Counted from the stretch's first letter, positions 30,338 through 41,769 are shown. The stretch is 64,000 nucleotides of DNA from Serpens gallinarum (GCF_014836765.1 NZ_JACSQG010000007.1:62001-126000); one strand, 5' to 3'. The notes: generated by a model from the sequence alone, not told the origin. Numbers and translations: made by a program.

Positions 30338-31036
30338 ATGAGCAACGTCGATCACGCCGAAATCGCCAAATTCGAAGCCCTCGCCCACCGCTGGTGGGAT
30401 CTGGAGAGCGAGTTCAAGCCCCTGCATGAGATCAATCCGTTGCGCGTCAACTGGATCGATGAGCGCGTCGGCCTGGCCGGTAAGAAAGTGCTCGACGTCG
30501 GCTGCGGCGGTGGCATCCTCAGCGAGGCCATGGCGCGGCGTGGCGCCACGGTGACCGGCATCGACATGGGCGAAGCGCCGCTGGGCGTCGCTCAGCTGCA
30601 CCAGTTGGAATCCGGCGTCGAGGTCGAATACCGGCAGATCACCGCCGAAGCCCTGGCCGAGGAACAACCCGAGCAGTACGACGTGGTGACCTGCCTGGAG
30701 ATGCTTGAGCACGTGCCCGACCCGGCCTCGGTGATCCGTGCCTGCCATCGCCTGGTCAAACCCGGCGGCCAGGTGTTCTTCTCGACCATCAACCGCAATC
30801 CCAAGGCCTACGCCTTCGCTATCATCGGCGCCGAATACCTGCTGCGCCTGCTGCCGCGTGGCACCCACGACTTCAAGAAATTCATCCGTCCCTCCGAGTT
30901 GGGCGCGTGGAGCCGCGATGCGGGGCTGGAGGTCAAGGACATCATTGGCCTGACCTACAATCCGCTGACCCAGCACTACAAGCTGGAGAACGACGTCGAC
31001 GTCAATTATATGGTCCAGACTCTCAAGGAGGCCTGA
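30338..31036 (+). CDS. ubiG: ubiquinone biosynthesis O-methyltransferase
   Basis: UbiG (232 residues) performs the two SAM-dependent O-methylations in ubiquinone synthesis. The SAM motif 'VLDVGCGGG' is at 51-59, with '[20 protein letters not shown]' at the N-terminus and '[17 protein letters not shown]' further on. The start follows GCAGGA. The stop overlaps the mupP start by one base (TGATG), so the two are translationally coupled. Confidence 0.98.
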   Translation: MSNVDHAEIAKFEALAHRWWDLESEFKPLHEINPLRVNWIDERVGLAGKKVLDVGCGGGILSEAMARRGATVTGIDMGEAPLGVAQLHQLESGVEVEYRQITAEALAEEQPEQYDVVTCLEMLEHVPDPASVIRACHRLVKPGGQVFFSTINRNPKAYAFAIIGAEYLLRLLPRGTHDFKKFIRPSELGAWSRDAGLEVKDIIGLTYNPLTQHYKLENDVDVNYMVQTLKEA

Positions 31037-31707
31037 TGCGCCTGCGCGCCGTACTCTTCGACATGGATGGCACCCTGCTGGATACGGCACCGGATTTCAT
31101 CGCCGTCTGCCAAGCCATGCGCACCGATCGCCAGCTGCCGCTGGTGTCGGAAAAACTAATTCGTGACGTGGTGTCTGGCGGTGCTCGTGCCATGGTCGCC
31201 GCCACCTTTGACCTGTCGCCCGCGGACCCTACCTTCGAGGCGCTGCGCCTGGAGTTTCTCGAGCGTTACCAGCAGCACTGCGCCGTGCACACCTGCTTCT
31301 TCGATGGCATGGGCGAACTGATCGCCGATATCGAGAAGTCCGGTCTGATCTGGGGCGTGGCCACCAACAAGCCGTTGTGTTTCGCCGAACCGATCATGCA
31401 CGGCCTGGGCTTGGCCGAGCGCTCGGCAGTGCTGGTCTGTCCCGACCATGTCACGCACAGCAAGCCCGACCCGGAAATGCTTTTCCTGGCCTGCAACCAG
31501 CTCGACATTGAGCCCTCCAGCGTGCTGTTCGTCGGCGATGACCGCCGCGATATCGAGGCCGGCCACGCCGCGGGTATGCGCACCGCTGCCGTGCGCTATG
31601 GCTATATCCATCCCGAGGACAACCCGGGCAACTGGGGCGCCGACGTGGTGGTCGACCACCCGCTGGAACTGCGCGCCGTGCTCGACCGGGCGCTGTGCGG
31701 CTGCTAA
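31036..31707 (+). CDS. mupP: N-acetylmuramic acid 6-phosphate phosphatase (HAD family)
   Basis: A 223-residue HAD phosphatase with nucleophile Asp9 and acid/base Asp11 in '[14 protein letters not shown]', 'ATNKP', 'KPDPEML' and '[11 protein letters not shown]'. In Pseudomonas the gene next to ubiG is MupP, which dephosphorylates MurNAc-6-P in the peptidoglycan recycling route that bypasses de novo synthesis; older annotations call it phosphoglycolate phosphatase. The assignment rests on position and pattern. Confidence 0.92.
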   Translation: MRLRAVLFDMDGTLLDTAPDFIAVCQAMRTDRQLPLVSEKLIRDVVSGGARAMVAATFDLSPADPTFEALRLEFLERYQQHCAVHTCFFDGMGELIADIEKSGLIWGVATNKPLCFAEPIMHGLGLAERSAVLVCPDHVTHSKPDPEMLFLACNQLDIEPSSVLFVGDDRRDIEAGHAAGMRTAAVRYGYIHPEDNPGNWGADVVVDHPLELRAVLDRALCGC

Positions 31708-31712
31708 CGCCG

Positions 31713-31742
31713 CTGCAAGCTGCAAGCTGCAAGCTGCAAGCT
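31713..31742. repeat. tandem heptamer repeat (CTGCAAG)4
   Basis: Four perfect copies of CTGCAAG and a partial fifth lie between mupP and the yciK-type gene. Degenerate relatives (GCTTGCGGCTT, CTGCAAGCTT) occur near 14960-15007, 20028-20060 and 31780-31800, all intergenic. Confidence 0.85.
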
Positions 31743-31823
31743 AGTGAATGATGTCTGGCCGAACTCCGTAACCCAACTTGACGCTTGCCGCCTGTGGCTT
31801 GCTGCTCTCCGAAGGAGCCTCCC

Positions 31824-32564
31824 ATGTTCGATTATTCCGCCCGCCCCGACCTGCTCCAGGGCCGGGTGATTCTGGTCACCGGCGCCGGGCGCGGCATCGG
31901 CGCCACCGCCGCGAAGACCTTCGCCGCCCATGGCGCCACTGTGCTGCTGCTGGGCAAGACCGAAGAAAACCTCAACCGCGTCTACGACGAAATCGAAGCC
32001 GCTGGGTACCCGTCAGGCGCCGTCATTCCGTTCAACCTGGAAACCGCCCTGCCGCATCAGTACGACGAGTTGGCGGCGATGATTGAGGCCGAATTCGGCC
32101 GCCTCGACGGCCTACTGCACAACGCCTCGATCCTCGGCCCGCTCACTCCGCTGGAGCAACTGTCCGGCGATAATTTCATGCGCGTCATGCAGGTCAACGT
32201 AAACGCCATGTTCATGCTCACCAGCACGTTGCTGCCGCTGCTCAAGCTGTCCGAGGACGCCTCGGTGGTGTTCACCTCCAGCAGTGTCGGCCGCAAGGGT
32301 CGCGCCTACTGGGGTGCCTACGCGGTGTCCAAATTCGCCACCGAAGGGCTGATGCAGGTGCTGGCGGACGAAGTTGACGGCGTGGCTCCCATTCGCGCCA
32401 ACAGCGTCAATCCGGGCGGCACCCGCACCGACATGCGCGCCAAGGCCTTCCCAGGCGAAGATCCGCAAACCCGCCCGACGCCTGAGGACATCATGCCGGT
32501 CTACTTGTACCTGATGGGCCCGGACAGCCAGGGCGTCAACGGCCAGGCGTTCGACGCGCAGTAA
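31824..32564 (+). CDS. yciK: YciK-type short-chain dehydrogenase
   Basis: A 246-residue SDR with 'TGAGRGIGATAA' (NAD(P) binding), 'HNASILGP', and catalytic 'SSSVGRKGRAYWGAYAVSK'. It matches the YciK group, whose physiological substrate is not known, and sits after ubiG-mupP as in P. aeruginosa. The start MFDYSARPDLLQGR follows GAAGGAG. Confidence 0.9.
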   Translation: MFDYSARPDLLQGRVILVTGAGRGIGATAAKTFAAHGATVLLLGKTEENLNRVYDEIEAAGYPSGAVIPFNLETALPHQYDELAAMIEAEFGRLDGLLHNASILGPLTPLEQLSGDNFMRVMQVNVNAMFMLTSTLLPLLKLSEDASVVFTSSSVGRKGRAYWGAYAVSKFATEGLMQVLADEVDGVAPIRANSVNPGGTRTDMRAKAFPGEDPQTRPTPEDIMPVYLYLMGPDSQGVNGQAFDAQ

Positions 32565-32613
32565 GGACAAAGGGGCGGCAAACGCTTCCTAGATCCCTGC
32601 TCCAGACGCCAAC

Positions 32614-32643
32614 AAAAAACCCGCCAACAATGGCGGGTTTTTT
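32614..32643. terminator. bidirectional Rho-independent terminator
   Basis: The stem AAAAAACCCGCCA/TGGCGGGTTTTTT with loop ACAA sits between the yciK-type gene and the convergent rluB and serves both directions. Confidence 0.95.
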
Positions 32644-32659
32644 GTTTGATGCGGACGAC

Positions 32660-33892
32660 TTAGCGCTTGCGACCAAAACCGGGACGCTGGCCTTCGGCCG
32701 TCGGCTGGTTGCGGCGCTTGGCCGGGGCACTGGTGCGCGGCTTGCTGGGACGCTCGGCCAGCTCGAGAGCAGGACGCTCGGCCTTGGGACGCGGCTTGCG
32801 CGGGGCGTCTTGAGCACCGGCCGGGCGCTCGCTTTGCGGGCGCGGCTTGCGCTTCAGATCGTTCGGACGCTCAGCCAACGGCGTTCCGCCCGGACGGGCC
32901 GGACGATCCTGGGTTTTGCCACGCGGTGCGCTGCGCTCGCCATCCCGAGCGGAACGCTCACCTGCCGGCTTGCCCCGCGGTGCAGTACGCTCATCGTCAC
33001 GGGCTGTACGAGGGCCACGCGCAGGACGCTCGCTGGGGCTCAGTGGCCTGGCCGATCGTTTCTGCTGTCGCTCAAGCTTTTCGCGCGCCTTGCCTTTCAT
33101 TTCCGGCATGGCGACCGGCTTCAGGCCCACTTCATCGCTGAGGATATCCACTTCGGCCTGGGTCAATTCACGCCAGCGGCCCATGGTGATATCGGAGTTG
33201 AGGAACACCGGCCCGAAACGCACGCGCTTCAAGCGGCTGACCACCAGACCCTGGGATTCCCACAAACGGCGGACTTCGCGGTTACGGCCTTCCATCACCA
33301 CCACGTGGTACCAATGGTTGAAGCCTTCGCCGCCTGGCGCTTCCTGGATGTCGGTGAACTTGGCCGGGCCGTCTTCCAGCATCACGCCATTTTTCAGGTT
33401 TTCGATGATTTCTTCGGTGACTTCACCGCGCACGCGCACCGCGTACTCACGGTCCATCTCGTAGGAGGGGTGCATCAAGCGGTTGGCCAGTTCACCATCG
33501 GTGGTGAACATCAGCAGGCCGGTGGTATTGATGTCCAGGCGACCGATATTGATCCAGCGGCCGTTTTGCAGGCGCGGCAGGCGGTCGAAGACGGTCGGGC
33601 GCTTTTCCGGATCATCGCGGGTGCAGACTTCGCCGTCCGGCTTGTTGTAGATCAGCACGCGGCGCACCGCTTCGCTGGCTTCTTCGCGCTTGATCAGGCG
33701 CTCGTCGATGGCGATGGCATCGTGCAGGTCGACGCGCTGGCCGAGGCCGGCCACCTTGCCATTGACCTTGACGCGGCCGGCGCTGATCCAGCTTTCGATA
33801 TCACGGCGCGAGGCCAGGCCCATGCGGGCGAGAACTTTCTGCAGTTTTTCGCCGTGGACAATGTGTTCTGGGGTGTTTTCGTGTTCGGTCAT
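32660..33892 (-). CDS. rluB: 23S rRNA pseudouridine synthase B with long basic tail
   Basis: RluB makes pseudouridine 2605 in 23S rRNA. The protein (410 residues) has an S4 RNA-binding domain (about 10-70; '[19 protein letters not shown]') and the RsuA/RluB catalytic domain with '[17 protein letters not shown]' (catalytic Asp) and '[12 protein letters not shown]'. From about residue 265 a tail of some 145 residues is made of Arg/Lys/Pro/Glu-rich low-complexity repeats ('ERPARGPR', '[14 protein letters not shown]'), probably disordered RNA-binding sequence. The start [10 protein letters not shown] is chosen over a 40-codon upstream extension. The antisense frame over this tail is a compositional shadow. 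Confidence 0.95.
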   Translation of the reverse strand: MTEHENTPEHIVHGEKLQKVLARMGLASRRDIESWISAGRVKVNGKVAGLGQRVDLHDAIAIDERLIKREEASEAVRRVLIYNKPDGEVCTRDDPEKRPTVFDRLPRLQNGRWINIGRLDINTTGLLMFTTDGELANRLMHPSYEMDREYAVRVRGEVTEEIIENLKNGVMLEDGPAKFTDIQEAPGGEGFNHWYHVVVMEGRNREVRRLWESQGLVVSRLKRVRFGPVFLNSDITMGRWRELTQAEVDILSDEVGLKPVAMPEMKGKAREKLERQQKRSARPLSPSERPARGPRTARDDERTAPRGKPAGERSARDGERSAPRGKTQDRPARPGGTPLAERPNDLKRKPRPQSERPAGAQDAPRKPRPKAERPALELAERPSKPRTSAPAKRRNQPTAEGQRPGFGRKR

Positions 33893-34030
33893 CTGAGCAC
33901 CTCCCGGTGTGGCGGTTCCGAGTGAAAGGGCGCGCATCATACGCGCTTCCGTTACGCAAGCGTAGCGGGCTGTTGCAGGTATTCTCCGCAAGGTGGATCC
34001 GCCTGAGCCCACCCGTCGCAGAACGCCAAA

Positions 34031-34744
34031 TCAGGGACTCCAGTGAATCTCCAGGGGGTAATGCAAAAAGGCGCGGATCGGCATTTCCAGCGGATCGTTG
34101 CCCGCCAAGGCACGGCGCAGAGTGTCAACCTTGGCCTCACCGGCAATCACCAGCAGTTGCAGGCGTGCCGCCTTCAACAGCGGCGCGGTCAGCGTCAGGC
34201 GATCGCGCGGCTCGTCCGGCGCCTGCATCGGCAGACAGCGGCGCGGACAGTCGGGATTGAGCGCAGCGGCCAATAACGGACTGCCCGGAAACAGCGAAGC
34301 GGTATGCCCGTCTTCGCCCATGCCCAGTACCAGCACGTCGATGGGCTGCGGCAGCTCGGCCAGCGCCGTATCGGCCAGTTCCGCGGCCTCCTCAAGCGTG
34401 GCGCCTGGCTGGTACACACCGATAAAGCGCGCCGCCGCAGCGGGCCCTTGCAGCAGATGAGCGCGCACCAGCGTTTCGTTGCTGACGGCATCGCCGGGTG
34501 CTACCCACCGCTCGTCCGCCAGGCTGACCACGACACGCGACCAGTTCAGCGGCTGGGCGGCCAGGCTGGCAAAGAAGTTCAGCGGGCTGCGGCCGCCGGA
34601 CACCACCAGGCTTGCATACCCGTGGGTATCGATGGCTTCGCGCAGCGCTTCGGCCACCCCAGCGGCCAGGCTCTGCGCGCAACCCTGGGCATCGCTATGG
34701 CTATGCGCCGGCACATCGACCGGCAGATCCAACTGATAGATCAC
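34031..34744 (-). CDS. pgl: 6-phosphogluconolactonase
   Basis: Pgl hydrolyses 6-phosphogluconolactone in the cytosol; the 237-residue protein has 'SGGRSPLNFF', 'LADERWV' and 'GMGEDGHTASLFPG', all family markers. It starts with GTG 5 bases after AGGAG. It lies 71 bases downstream of edd in the same direction. In P. aeruginosa pgl sits with zwf and eda instead, neither of which is present here. Confidence 0.95.
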   Translation of the reverse strand: MIYQLDLPVDVPAHSHSDAQGCAQSLAAGVAEALREAIDTHGYASLVVSGGRSPLNFFASLAAQPLNWSRVVVSLADERWVAPGDAVSNETLVRAHLLQGPAAAARFIGVYQPGATLEEAAELADTALAELPQPIDVLVLGMGEDGHTASLFPGSPLLAAALNPDCPRRCLPMQAPDEPRDRLTLTAPLLKAARLQLLVIAGEAKVDTLRRALAGNDPLEMPIRAFLHYPLEIHWSP

Positions 34745-34815
34745 GGCAACTCCTGTTCGACTGAAAGGTTCGGCAACCGCGCCTTACATTAGCATGCAAC
34801 ATTTTATAGGCCCTG

Positions 34816-36642
<1,827 letters not shown>

Positions 36643-36765
36643 CGTCGACTCCTGTGAAGATACTCAGTCGAGACTACCGCAGATTCGCGAGCGATTGGGT
36701 ACAAGGCGTCGTTTCGCGCTGCGGGAGGCCCGCCCGTCCTGTGGACGCGGGAGCGTCGGCAGCGG

Positions 36766-36790
36766 CGTTACCACGCGTAGCGTGGGAACG
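36766..36790. repeat. REP-like inverted repeat upstream of edd
   Basis: CGTTACCACGC (36766-36776) and GCGTGGGAACG (36780-36790) pair with one mismatch around GTA. Sequences of the type CGTTCCCACGC...GCGTGGGAACG are common dispersed intergenic repeats in Pseudomonas. Confidence 0.7.
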
Positions 36791-36818
36791 ATCCGTGCCG
36801 GTAGTGTGATGTCGGTGG

Positions 36819-37628
36819 CTACTCGCGCTCCAGCTGCGGCTCCTCATCGTCGAACGGGTCGAGTTCATCATCTGGCAGCCCTTCGTCCAGATCATCCAGC
36901 TCGTCCAGCAACAGGTCGTCGAAATCGGTCTTGAGGCCCTGCTCCATGGTGTCCAGTTCGGCGAGCAGGCTGCGAAAGCTGGTTTCGCGGGCCGGCTCGG
37001 CCTCCGCATCTTCACCCAGCGCGGCGTCGGCGCGGGCCTGCAGGCCGGCTGGCACGGGCAGGTCATCATCCTGTACCGGGCGTACCTCCGGCTCCATTTC
37101 CCGCAACTCGGCCAACGGTGGCAATTCGTCGAGACTTTTCAGGTTGAAATGATCGAGAAACGCCTTGGTGGTCGCCAGCATGGCCGGACGACCCGGCACC
37201 TCACGATGGCCGACCACGCGAATCCACTCACGCTCGATCAACGTCTTGACGATCTGGCTGTTGACCTGCACGCCGCGAATATCTTCGATTTCGCCACGGG
37301 TGATGGGTTGCCGGTAGGCGATCAGCGCCAGGGTTTCCAGCATGGCGCGCGAATAGCGCTGCGGACGCTCCTCCCACAGTCGACCCACCCAGGGCGCGAG
37401 ACGTGTGCGCACTTGCAGGCGATAACCGCTGGCGACTTCCTTGAGCTCGAAGGCGCGCCCGCTACAGGACTGGGCCAGGACTGCCAGGGCGCTGCGCAGC
37501 AAGCCGGGCTCCGGCCGTTCACTCTCCTCGAACAGCTCACTCAACTGATCCAGCGACAGCGGTTTGCCCGCCGCCAGCAACAGGCCTTCCAGCAGGACAG
37601 CGAGGTCCTTTGGGTCGGAAAGATTCAT
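36819..37628 (-). CDS. scpB: segregation and condensation protein B
   Basis: ScpB (269 residues) is the winged-helix partner of ScpA in the SMC-ScpAB chromosome condensation complex. The conserved 'SRAMLETLALIAYRQPITRGEIE' region (in part) is around residues 92-115, followed by 'GRPAMLATTKAFLDHF'. The C-terminal 80 residues are acidic (Asp/Glu-rich), as in other Pseudomonas ScpB. It starts 3 bases past scpA. Confidence 0.96.
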   Translation of the reverse strand: MNLSDPKDLAVLLEGLLLAAGKPLSLDQLSELFEESERPEPGLLRSALAVLAQSCSGRAFELKEVASGYRLQVRTRLAPWVGRLWEERPQRYSRAMLETLALIAYRQPITRGEIEDIRGVQVNSQIVKTLIEREWIRVVGHREVPGRPAMLATTKAFLDHFNLKSLDELPPLAELREMEPEVRPVQDDDLPVPAGLQARADAALGEDAEAEPARETSFRSLLAELDTMEQGLKTDFDDLLLDELDDLDEGLPDDELDPFDDEEPQLERE

Positions 37629-37631
37629 CGA

Positions 37632-38465
37632 CTACTCGACTCGCGCGCGAACATGAATGGGAGCGAAGGGCTCATTTTGCACCAGCTCGGCCAGCGATTC
37701 CTTGATCAGCTCGAGCACCGCCATAAAGGTCACCACCACACCAAGGCGGCCCTCCTCGATGCGGAACAAGCTGGCAAAGGGCACGAACGCGCCGCCTTTC
37801 AGGCGTTCCAAGACCTCGCTCATGCGCTCGCGGGTGGACAGCGCTTCGCGGGTCACCTGGTGGCTTTCGAACATGTCGGCACGGCGCATCACCTCGGCCA
37901 TGGCCAGCAATACCTCTTCCAGGGCCACATCAGGAAGGAGTTTGCGCGCCCGCGCCTCGGGCGCTTCCAGTTGCGGCACATGCACCTCGCGACCGACCCG
38001 TGGCAAGACTTCCATGTCTTCAGCGGCGGCCTTGAAGATCTCGTATTCCTGCAAACGGCGGATCAGCTCGGCGCGCGGGTCGTCTTCCTCTTCCTCGCTT
38101 TCGCCACTGCGCGGCAGCAGCATGCGCGACTTGATCTCGGCCAACATGGCGGCCATCACCAGGTATTCGGCGGCCAGCTCTAGGCGCACGCTTTTCATCA
38201 GCTCGACGTAGCCCATGTACTGGTGGGTGATTTGAGCCACCGGAATGTCGAGAATGTCCACGTTCTGTTTGCGGATCAGGTAGAGCAACAGGTCGAGGGG
38301 ACCCTCGAAGGCTTCGAGAAACACCTCCAGGGCATCCGGGGGAATGTACAGATCCTGTGGCAGCTCGGTGAAGGCCTCGCCATACACCAGCGCCAGACGC
38401 AGTTGCTCGGGCTCGGCGGGCAGCGCCTGGACGACAGGCTCGGCAACGGTGGAAACATCCTGCAT
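37632..38465 (-). CDS. scpA: segregation and condensation protein A
   Basis: ScpA (277 residues) is the kleisin bridging SMC heads. Markers are 'FEGPLDLLLYLIRKQNVDILDIPV' (in part, about 53-75), 'YLVMAAMLAEIKSRMLLP' and the C-terminal winged helix. Immediately followed by scpB on the same strand, the standard order. Confidence 0.96.
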   Translation of the reverse strand: MQDVSTVAEPVVQALPAEPEQLRLALVYGEAFTELPQDLYIPPDALEVFLEAFEGPLDLLLYLIRKQNVDILDIPVAQITHQYMGYVELMKSVRLELAAEYLVMAAMLAEIKSRMLLPRSGESEEEEDDPRAELIRRLQEYEIFKAAAEDMEVLPRVGREVHVPQLEAPEARARKLLPDVALEEVLLAMAEVMRRADMFESHQVTREALSTRERMSEVLERLKGGAFVPFASLFRIEEGRLGVVVTFMAVLELIKESLAELVQNEPFAPIHVRARVE

Positions 38466-38501
38466 GAAGTGCTCGCTATGGGGAGATGAACGCCAGACGA
38501 C

Positions 38502-39131
38502 TCAATCGCGGTCCTGGAACGGCGCCGGATCCCCGCACCCCGTGCGCAGCACCTGCGGCCGGTCATCCACCAGACTGACCACCGTGGAAGCCTCCTGACC
38601 ACCGAAGCCGCCGTCAATGATCAGATCGACCTGGTGTTCGAGAATCTGCCGCATTTCATAGGGATCGCTCAGCGGCAGCTGCTCGCCGGGCATGATCAGA
38701 CTGGCACTCATCAGCGGCTCGCCGAGTTCTTCCAGCAGGGCCTGGGCAATCGGATGGCTGGGCACCCGCAGGCCGATGGTGCGGCGCTTGGGGTGCAGCA
38801 ACATGCGTGGCACTTCGCGGGTGGCATTGAGAATGAAGGTGTACGGCCCGGGCGTATGTGCCTTGAGCAGGCGGAACGCTCCGGTATTGACCTTGGCGAA
38901 CACCCCCAGCTGCGACAGGTCGCAGCACAGCAGGGTGAAGTTATGCTTGTCGTCCAGCTGACGCAGGCGGCGGATACGCTCCACCGCGCTTTTATCGCCG
39001 AGCAGACAGCCCACCGCGTAGGCCGAATCGGTGGGGTAAACGATCACCCCGCCATCGCGCAGGATGCCCACGGCCTGTTTGATCAGGCGCAGCTGGGGAT
39101 TTTCCGGGTGAACCTGGAAGAACTGACTCAT
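38502..39131 (-). CDS. yciO: Sua5/YciO/YrdC-family protein (YciO type)
   Basis: This 209-residue protein has the YrdC-like fold: 'GGVIVYPTDSAYAVGCLLGD', 'RLRQLDDKHNFTLLCCDL' and 'GPYTFILNATREVPRMLLHP' (in part). YrdC/Sua5 make threonylcarbamoyl-AMP for tRNA t6A; YciO proteins have the fold but a weaker or uncertain role. The start MSQFFQVHPENPQL follows GGAGGTGTC. It is followed by scpA and preceded by rnm, an order kept in Pseudomonas. Confidence 0.92.
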   Translation of the reverse strand: MSQFFQVHPENPQLRLIKQAVGILRDGGVIVYPTDSAYAVGCLLGDKSAVERIRRLRQLDDKHNFTLLCCDLSQLGVFAKVNTGAFRLLKAHTPGPYTFILNATREVPRMLLHPKRRTIGLRVPSHPIAQALLEELGEPLMSASLIMPGEQLPLSDPYEMRQILEHQVDLIIDGGFGGQEASTVVSLVDDRPQVLRTGCGDPAPFQDRD

Positions 39132-39144
39132 GACACCTCCCTGT

Positions 39145-40035
39145 TCAGAGGGCAGTAATAAGGGACTGGTCATTGGCAAAACGTGCCCACAGAGGTGGCA
39201 GGTCATCCGGAAGCGGCCGGTACAGGCCCAGCTCGGCCCATTGGCCGGGCGCATGAAAATCGCTCCCCACACTGGCCAGCAGGCCGAACTCACGTACCAG
39301 GATCGACAGGGTTCCTACCTGCTCTGCCGGCTGCATGCCGTTGACCACTTCCAGCGCATGTCCACCCGCGGCTATAAAGTCCATGACCAGGCGGCGGCGC
39401 TTGCTACGCGTGAAATCGTATTGGTACGGATGCGCCAGGCTGACCCAGGCGTTGGCGGCGCGCAAGCTGCCGACCGCGTCTTCGAGGCTCGGCCAATGCT
39501 GTTTGACGTCGCCCAGCTTACCGCTGCCCAGCCACTTGCGAAACGCCTCGGCTCGGTCGCGGGCATGCCCGGCGCGCACCAGAAATTCCGCAAAATGCGG
39601 ACGGGCCGGCGCGTTGCCGCTGTCGCCCAGTTCCTGTTGCACCGCCCGAGCGCCTTCCAGCGCACCGGGCATGCCTTTGATGGTCAAGCGCCGGGCAATT
39701 TCCTCGGCGCGGGCCCAGCGGCCGTGGTGCAAATCGGTGATGGCCTGGCACAGGGCCGGTGCATCCAGGTCAAAGCCATAGCCGAGAATATGGATGGTCG
39801 CCCCGCCCCAGGTGCAGGACAGCTCAACGCCGTTGATCAGCTGCATGCCCAGCTGTTGGGCGGCCTGGCGTGCCTCATCAAGGCCTTCGAGGGTGTCGTG
39901 GTCGGTCAGGGCCAGCATGTGCACGCCGCGCTCATGGGCGCGCGCCACGACCTCTGCCGGAGGCAGCACGCCGTCAGAGGCGGTGCTGTGGCAGTGCAGA
40001 TCGACTTTCAGGGTGCCGCTTTCGCATTCATTCAT
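39145..40035 (-). CDS. rnm: PHP-domain phosphoesterase (RNase AM / 3',5'-nucleotide phosphatase type)
   Basis: The 296-residue protein is a PHP metalloenzyme with '[11 protein letters not shown]', 'LTDHDT', 'SLAHPY' and 'GSDFHAPG', which supply the trinuclear metal site. The E. coli relative (YciV/TrpH, Rnm) removes 5' nucleotides from RNA in a 5'-3' direction and hydrolyses 3',5'-bisphosphates. It diverges from yciB with about 40 bases between starts. Confidence 0.92.
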   Translation of the reverse strand: MNECESGTLKVDLHCHSTASDGVLPPAEVVARAHERGVHMLALTDHDTLEGLDEARQAAQQLGMQLINGVELSCTWGGATIHILGYGFDLDAPALCQAITDLHHGRWARAEEIARRLTIKGMPGALEGARAVQQELGDSGNAPARPHFAEFLVRAGHARDRAEAFRKWLGSGKLGDVKQHWPSLEDAVGSLRAANAWVSLAHPYQYDFTRSKRRRLVMDFIAAGGHALEVVNGMQPAEQVGTLSILVREFGLLASVGSDFHAPGQWAELGLYRPLPDDLPPLWARFANDQSLITAL

Positions 40036-40076
40036 GTTTGCTATTATGCCGGCCCGACCCGCCCTTGGCTGCCGAC

Positions 40077-40667
40077 GTGAAACAACTCATCGATTTCATT
40101 CCACTGATCCTCTTCTTCATCGTCTACAAGCTCGACCCGCGCACCGTCGAGTTCGCCGGCCAGAGCTTCGAACTGGGCGGTATCTTCAGCGCCACCGGCG
40201 TCCTGATCGCCAGCTCGGTGGTCGTCTACGGTTTAATTCTGCTCGTACAGCGCAAGCTGGAAAAAGGGCAATGGCTGACGTTGCTGGCCTGCCTGGTGTT
40301 TGGCGGCATGACCATCGCCTTCCACAGCGAAACCTTCCTCAAGTGGAAAGCGCCAGTGGTCAACTGGCTGTTCGCCGCCGCCTTTGCCGGCAGTCACTTC
40401 GTCGGCAAGCAACCGCTGATCCAGCGCATCATGGGCCACGCCATCAGCTTGCCCCAGCCCCTGTGGACGCGCCTGAACATCGCCTGGGTGATGTTCTTCC
40501 TGTTTTGCGGCGCCGCCAATTTGTTTGTCGCGTTTACCTTCCACGAGTTCTGGGTGGACTTCAAAGTGTTCGGCAGCCTGGGCATGACGCTGCTGTTTCT
40601 GATCGCCCAAGGTGTGTTCCTCGCACGCCACATGCATGATAGTGCTCCCGAAAACAACAAGGACTGA
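40077..40667 (+). CDS. yciB: YciB-family inner membrane protein (septation protein A)
   Basis: A 196-residue membrane protein with about five helices and the conserved start '[18 protein letters not shown]', plus '[20 protein letters not shown]'. YciB/IspZ helps keep envelope integrity and septation in Gram-negatives. It uses a GTG start; the frame runs further upstream across the divergent rnm gene, which is not credible. The yciI gene follows by 2 bases. Confidence 0.93.
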   Translation: MKQLIDFIPLILFFIVYKLDPRTVEFAGQSFELGGIFSATGVLIASSVVVYGLILLVQRKLEKGQWLTLLACLVFGGMTIAFHSETFLKWKAPVVNWLFAAAFAGSHFVGKQPLIQRIMGHAISLPQPLWTRLNIAWVMFFLFCGAANLFVAFTFHEFWVDFKVFGSLGMTLLFLIAQGVFLARHMHDSAPENNKD

Positions 40668-40669
40668 AT

Positions 40670-40969
40670 ATGCTCTACGCCATTATCGCCACCGATGTAC
40701 CCGGCACCCTGCAACAGCGCCTGGCCGCCCGCCCTGCGCATCTGGCCCGTCTGCAACAGCTCAAGGACGAAGGCCGCCTGGTACTGGCCGGCCCGCACCC
40801 GGCCATCGACAGCAGCACGCCCGGTGACGCCGGCTTCACCGGCAGCCTGGTGGTTGCCGAGTTCGAATCACTCAGCGCTGCCCAAAGCTGGGCCACTGCC
40901 GATCCCTATGTCGAGGCTGGCGTCTATGCCGGTGCGGAAGTGAAGCCGTTCAATAAGGTATTACCGTAA
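40670..40969 (+). CDS. yciI: YciI-family protein
   Basis: A 99-residue dimeric ferredoxin-like protein with the YciI His/Asp pair ('[12 protein letters not shown]', '[10 protein letters not shown]'). The enzymatic role of the family is unsettled. It is cotranscribed with yciB. Confidence 0.93.
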   Translation: MLYAIIATDVPGTLQQRLAARPAHLARLQQLKDEGRLVLAGPHPAIDSSTPGDAGFTGSLVVAEFESLSAAQSWATADPYVEAGVYAGAEVKPFNKVLP

Positions 40970-41018
40970 CCGCCCGTCTTCCGCCGTACTTTTCTGGACA
41001 GCCACTGGATAGCGTGCA

Positions 41019-41699
41019 ATGAGCGAACTGCTGCTGATCGACGACGATCAGGAACTCTGCGACCTGCTGGCTACCTGGCTACGCCAGGAAGGTTTCGATG
41101 TCCAGGCCTGCCATGACGGGCAAAGCGCCCGCGTCGCCCTGGCTCAACGTCATCCGGCCGCGGTGGTGCTGGATGTGATGCTGCCCGACGGCAGCGGCCT
41201 GGAGCTGCTCAAGCAATTGCGCGTCAATCATCCCGACCTTCCGGTGGTGATGCTCTCTGCCCGTGGCGAACCGCTGGATCGCATCCTCGGCCTGGAGCTG
41301 GGCGCCGACGACTACCTGGCCAAACCTTGCGACCCGCGCGAACTTACCGCCCGTCTGCGCGCAGTGCTGCGCCGCACTGTCGCGCCCGCCATCACCAGTC
41401 AACTCGAACTGGACGACCTGTGCTTCAGCCCAGCCCGGGGCGTGGTTACGCTGGGTGATCGCGAAGTCAGTCTGACCGTTTCCGAAGGTCGCCTGCTCGA
41501 AGCGCTGCTCAAGCAGCCCGGCGAGCCGGTGGACAAGCAGGAGCTGGCGCAACTGGCGCTGGGCCGCAAACTGACCCTATATGACCGCAGCCTGGACATG
41601 CACGTGAGTAACCTGCGCAAGAAGTTGGGCCCACACCCGGACGGCAGTCCACGTATCCTGGCGCTGCGCAGCCGAGGCTATTACTACAGCCGCGGCTGA
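41019..41699 (+). CDS. cpxR: OmpR-family response regulator, CpxR-like
   Basis: A 226-residue regulator with a receiver domain (acidic pocket D8-D10, phospho-acceptor Asp52 in 'VVLDVMLPDGSG', Lys102 in 'YLAKP') and an OmpR winged-helix domain (about 128-225; 'LDMHVSNLRKKLG', 'LRSRGYYY'). With the following Spy/CpxP-like and kinase genes this is the Cpx arrangement known in Pseudomonas (PA3204-PA3206), which responds to envelope stress. Confidence 0.92.
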   Translation: MSELLLIDDDQELCDLLATWLRQEGFDVQACHDGQSARVALAQRHPAAVVLDVMLPDGSGLELLKQLRVNHPDLPVVMLSARGEPLDRILGLELGADDYLAKPCDPRELTARLRAVLRRTVAPAITSQLELDDLCFSPARGVVTLGDREVSLTVSEGRLLEALLKQPGEPVDKQELAQLALGRKLTLYDRSLDMHVSNLRKKLGPHPDGSPRILALRSRGYYYSRG

Positions 41700-41752
41700 A
41701 CCGGCCGGCACTCAGGTCGGCTTTTGCAAGTGTGCCCTGTCTGCTTCGCATC

Positions 41753-41769
41753 CTTTACGCTGCCTTTAC
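41753..41769. promoter_or_regulatory. candidate CpxR box upstream of the cpxP-like gene
   Basis: On the minus strand the sequence reads GTAAAG-N5-GTAAAG (plus strand CTTTAC at 41753-41758 and 41764-41769), with an 11-bp period. The CpxR consensus is GTAAA-N5-GTAAA. It lies 83 bases before the cpxP-like ATG, a sensible place for activation. Confidence 0.6.

Noticed and set aside
31713-31742. possible CRISPR-like repeat
   Set aside because: Seven-base units without spacers are a simple tandem repeat, and no cas genes are near.
32630-33925. 431-codon open frame on the plus strand
   Set aside because: It is antisense to rluB; its Arg/Leu-rich start mirrors the repetitive rluB tail.
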